Shown here piece by piece: positions 60,101-64,000 of a stretch of DNA of 64,000 nt (position 1 is its first letter; every line of letters begins with the position of its first letter). The notes below the pieces were generated by a model. It searched no databases and was not told the origin of the DNA. It saw only the letters and a list, made by a program, of their open reading frames with translations. Location of the stretch: the NCBI GenBank assembly GCA_949317995.1, contig OX439048.1:68577375-68641374 (forward strand). Reading direction: 5' to 3'. Both the position numbers and the translations under genes were made by a program. Origin of the DNA: Acholoe squamosa. Its lineage: Eukaryota > Annelida > Polychaeta > Phyllodocida > Polynoidae.

Positions 60101-63100
60101 CTTGTTTGTGGTTACAGTTTATAGAATTCTCCCAATGTCAGGGTGCAGCTTGTTTGTGGTTACAGCTTATAGAATTCTCCCAATGTCAGGGTGCAGCTTG
60201 TTTGTGGTTACAGCTTATAGAATTCTCCCAATGTCAGGGTGCAGCTTGTTTGTGGTTGTGGCTTATAGAATTCTCCCAATGTCAGGGTGCAGCTTGTTTG
60301 TGGTTGTGGCTTATAGAATTCTCCCAATGTCAGGCTGCAGCTTGTTTGTGGTTACAGTTTATAGAATTCTCCCAATGTCAGGCTGCAGCTTGTTTGTGGT
60401 TACAGCTTATAGAATTCTCCCAATGTCAGGGTGCAGCTTGTTTGTGGTTGTGGCTTATACAATTCTCCCAATGTCGTGGTGCAGCTTGTTTGTGGTTACA
60501 GCTTATAGAATTCTCCCAATGTCAGGGTGCAGCTTGTTTGTGGTTACACCTTATAGAATTCTCCCAATGTCAGGCTGCAGCTTGTTTGTGGTTACAGCTT
60601 GTAGAATTCTCCCAATGTCAGGGTGCAGCTTGTTTGTGGTTGTGGCTTATAGAATTCTCCCAATGTCGGGGTGCAGCTTGTTTGTGGTTACAGCTTATAA
60701 TTTTCTCCCAATGTCAGGGTGCAGCTTGTTTGTGGTTACAGCTTATAGAATTCTCCCAATGTCAGGGTGCAGCTTGTTTGTGGTTGTGGCTTATAGAATT
60801 CTCCCAATGTCAGGGTGCAGCTTGTGGTTACAGCTTATAGAATTCTCCCAATGTCAGGGTGCAGCTTGTGGTTACAGCTTATAGAATTCTCCCAATGTCA
60901 GGTACAGCTTGTTTGTGGTTACAGCTTATAGAATTCTCCCAATGTCAGGGTCAGCTTGTGGTTGTGGCTTATAGAATTCTCCCAATGTCAGGGTGCAGCT
61001 TGTTTGTGGTTACATCTTATAGAATTCTCCCAATGTCAGGGTGCAGCTTGTTTGTGGTTACAGCTTATAGAATTCTCCCAATGTCAGGGTGCAGCTTGTT
61101 TGTGGTTGTGGCTTATAGAATTCTCCCAATGTCAGGGTTCAGTTTGTGGTTACAGCTTATAGAATTCTCCCAATGTCAGGGTGCAGCTTGTTTGTGTTTA
61201 CAGCTTATAGAATTCTCCCAATGTCGGGGTTCTGCTTGTTTGTGGTTACAGCTTATAGAATTCTCCCAATGTCAGGGTGCAGCTTGTTTGTGGGTACAGC
61301 TTATAGAATTCTCCCAATGTCAGGGTGCAGTTTGTTTGTGGTTAAGCTTATAGAATTCTCCCAATGTCAGGGTACAGCTTGTGTGTGGTTACAGATTATA
61401 GAATTCTCCCAATGTCAGGGTGCAGCTTGTTTGTGGTTACAGCTTATAGAATTCTCCCAATGTCAGGGTGCAGCTTGTTTGTGGTTGTGGCTTATAGAAT
61501 TCTCCCAATGTCAGGGTGCAGCTTGTTTGTGGTTGTGGCTTATAGAATTCTCCCAATGTCAGGGTGCAGCTTGTTTGTGGTTGTGGCTTATAGAATTCTC
61601 CCAATGTCAGGGTGCAGCTTGTTTGTGGTTAAGCTTATAGAATTCTCCCAATGTCAGGGTACAGCTTGTTTGTGGTTACAGCTTATAGAATTCTCCCAAT
61701 GTCGGGTGCAGCTTGTTTGTGGTTACAGCTTATAGAATTCTCCCAATGTCAGGGTACAGCTTGTGTGTGGTTACAGCTTATAGAATTCTCCCAATGTCAG
61801 GGTGCAGCTTGTTTGTGGTTACAGCTTATAGAATTCTCCCAATGTCAGGGTGCAGCTTGTTTGTGGTTGTGGCTTATAGAATTCTCCCAATGTCAGGGTG
61901 CAGCTTGTTTGTGGTTGTGGCTTATAGAATTCTCCCAATGTCAGGGTGCAGCTTGTTTCTGGTTACAGCTTCTAGAATTCTCCCAATATTGGGGTGCAGC
62001 TTGTTGTGGTTACAGCTTACAGAATTCCCCCAATGTCAGGGTGCAGCTTGTTTGTGGTTACAGCTTATAGAATTCTCCCAATGTCAGGGTGCAGCTTGTT
62101 TGTGGTTACAGCTTATAGAATTCTCCCAATGTCAGGGTGCAGCTTGTTTGTGGTTGTGGCTTATAGAATTCTCCCAATGTCAGGATGCAGCTTGTTTATG
62201 GTTACAGCTTATAGAATTCTCCCAATGTCAGGGTGCAGCTTGTTTGTGGTTACAGCTTATAGAATTCTCCCAATGTCGGGTGCAGCCTGTTTGTGGTTGT
62301 GGTTTATAGAATTCTCCCAATGTCAGGGTGCAGCTTGTTTGTGGTTACAGCTTATAGAATTCTCCCAATGTCAGGGTGCAGCTTGTTTGTGGTTACAGCT
62401 TATAGAATTCTCCCAATGTCAGGGTGCAGCTTGTTTGTGGTTACAGCTTATAGAATTCTCCCAATGTCAGGGTGCAGCTTGTTTGTGGTTGTGGTTTATA
62501 GAATTCTCCCAATGTCAGGGTCAGCTTGTGTGTGGTTACAGCTTATAGAATTCTCCCAATGTCAGGGTTCAGCTTGTTTGTGGTTACAGCTTATAGAATT
62601 CTCCCAATGTCAGGGTGCAGCTTGTTTGTGGTTACAGCTTATAGAATTCTCCCAATGTCAGGGTGCAGCTTGTTTCTGGTTACAGCTTATAGAATTCTCC
62701 TAATGTCAGGCTGCAGCTTGTTTCTGGTTACAGCTTATAGAATTCTCCCAATGTCAGGGTTCAGCTTGTTTCTGGTTACAGCTTATAGAATTCTCCTAAT
62801 GTCAGGGTTCAGCTTGTGGTTACAGCTTATAGAATTCTCCCAATGTCAGGGTTCAGCTTGTTTGTGGTTACAGCTTATAGAATTCTCCCAATGTCAGGGT
62901 GCAGCTTGTTTGTGGTTACAGCTTATAGAATTCTCCCAATGTCAGGGTGCAGCTTGTTTCTGGTTACAGCTTATAGAATTCTCCCAATGTCAGGGTTCAG
63001 CTTGTTTGTGGTTGTGGCTTATAGAATTCTCCTAATGTCAGGGTTCAGCTTGTGGTTACAGCTTATAGAATTCTCCCAATGTCAGGATGCAGCTTGTTTG

Positions 63101-64000
63101 TGGTTGCAGCTTATGGAATTCTCCCAATGTCGGGTGCAGCTTGTGTGTGGTTACATCTTATAGAATTCCCCAAATGTCAGGGTGCAGCTTGTGTGTGGTT
63201 ACAGCTTATAGAATTCTCCCAATGTCAGGGTGCAGCTTGTTTGTGGTTACAGCTTATAGAAGTCTCCCAATGTCAGGGTGCAGCTTGTTTGTGGTTACAG
63301 CTTATAGAATTCTCCCAATGTCAGGGTCAGCTTGTTTGTGGTTACAGCTTATAGAATTCTCCCAATGTCAGGGTCAGCTTGTGTGTGGTTACATCTTATA
63401 GAATTCTCCCAATGTCAGGGTGCAGCTTGTTTGTGGTTACAGCTTATAGAATTCTCCCAATGTCAGGGTGCAGCTTGTGTGTGGTTACAGCTTATAGAAT
63501 TCTCCCAATGTCAGGGTGCAGTTTGTTTGTGGTTACAGCTTATAGAATTCTCCCAATGTCAGGGTTCAGCTTGTTTGTGGTTACAGCTTATAGAATTCTC
63601 CCAATGTCAGGGTGCAGCTTGTTTGTGGTTGTGGCTTATAGAATTCTCCCAATGTCAGGGTGCAGCTTGTGGTTACAGCTTATAGAATTCTCCCAATGTC
63701 AGGGTGCAGCTTGTGGTTACAGCTTATAGAATTCTCCCAATGTCAGGTACAGCTTGTTTGTGGTTACAGCTTATAGAATTCTCCCAATGTCAGGGTCAGC
63801 TTGTGGTTGTGGCTTATAGAATTCTCCCAATGTCAGGGTGCAGCTTGTTTGTGGTTACATCTTATAGAATTCTCCCAATGTCAGGGTGCAGCTTGTTTGT
63901 GGTTACAGCTTATAGAATTCTCCCAATGTCAGGGTGCAGCTTGTTTGTGGTTGTGGCTCATAGAATTCTCCCAATGTCAGGGTTCAGTTTGTGGTTACAG
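57185..64000. repeat. Intronic minisatellite, about 48-bp unit, about 140 copies, runs off the window
   Basis: From about 57330 the unit is gcttatagaattctcccaat, gtcagggtgcagcttgtttg, tggttaca, with a ggttgtgg variant and short forms lacking ttgtttg. Every intact unit has an EcoRI site. The 48-bp length keeps several plus-strand frames open for hundreds of codons (LIEFSQCQGAACLWLQ). These frames shift wherever a unit is 47 or 44 bp and have no start or splice support. The sequence just before the array (57205-57330) holds single-copy relatives of the unit (gcggcttatag, gtgtggctta, gtgcagcttacagatttctc), the likely seed. Confidence 0.95.

Noticed and set aside
57336-63729. Long plus-strand open frames (up to 416 codons) with LIEFSQCQGAACLWLQ repeats
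   Set aside because: They are the three readings of a 48-bp minisatellite. They switch frame at every odd-length unit, overlap each other and lie inside an intron of the NLR gene.

Overview
This is a eukaryotic, metazoan-type window. It has spliced coding exons with GT-AG introns, long AT-moderate non-coding DNA, tRNA-derived SINE-like pieces, many small inverted-repeat transposons (MITEs) and no operons or prokaryotic signals. The one clear gene encodes a NACHT/NLR-type STAND ATPase. Its NACHT domain is split over several exons, unlike the usual large single NACHT exon of vertebrate NLRs. That fits an invertebrate with an NLR repertoire (amphioxus, echinoderm, sponge and cnidarian are candidates), but the species cannot be named from this sequence.

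Layout. 1-8.8 kb: mostly non-coding, with two low-confidence exon candidates (356-667 plus, 5032-5115 minus), a ~1.2 kb inverted pair of TIR elements, an 86-copy 20-bp minisatellite and two TA-flanked TIR elements. 8.8-18 kb: a 9.2 kb minisatellite with a ~2.5 kb higher-order repeat and an inserted palindromic MITE. 18-25.5 kb: intergenic DNA with two Harbinger-like MITEs, SINE-like pieces, a CCAAT/CRE-rich promoter-like patch and a 10-copy minisatellite. 25.5-33.7 kb: two more multi-kb minisatellites. 33.7-49 kb: dispersed TIR and foldback elements, one copy (36400-38280) of a 1.9 kb TIR element, three minisatellites, pyrimidine- and purine-rich simple repeats, and a possible untranslated exon at 45527-45775. 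49.1-64 kb: the 5' and central part of the NLR gene on the plus strand. It has eight exons covering 1019 codons (49133-57184). Its introns carry a second copy of the 1.9 kb TIR element, a MITE, and a minisatellite of at least 6.7 kb that runs off the window end, so the leucine-rich or other C-terminal exons are not seen.

The NLR protein, as assembled here, has an N-terminal Ser/Asp/Pro-rich region with a short coiled coil, then 14 near-identical 15-residue repeats (AVTRCDPIPSVQPEA). Next come a helical segment of unassigned fold, an acidic Asp/Ser insert, and a NACHT ATPase with Walker A GRPGVGKT, Walker B LLAIDGIDE, an LLSR sensor and an NPLL winged-helix motif. By family knowledge it would act as a cytosolic pattern or danger sensor that oligomerises on nucleotide exchange.

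About 28 kb (over 40 per cent) of the window is tandem repeat of 18-82 bp units. Several arrays can be traced to a neighbouring single-copy sequence: one to an exon-intron junction, one to the core of a dispersed foldback MITE, and one to intronic DNA. Most long open frames inside these arrays are by-products of repeat homogenisation, not genes.
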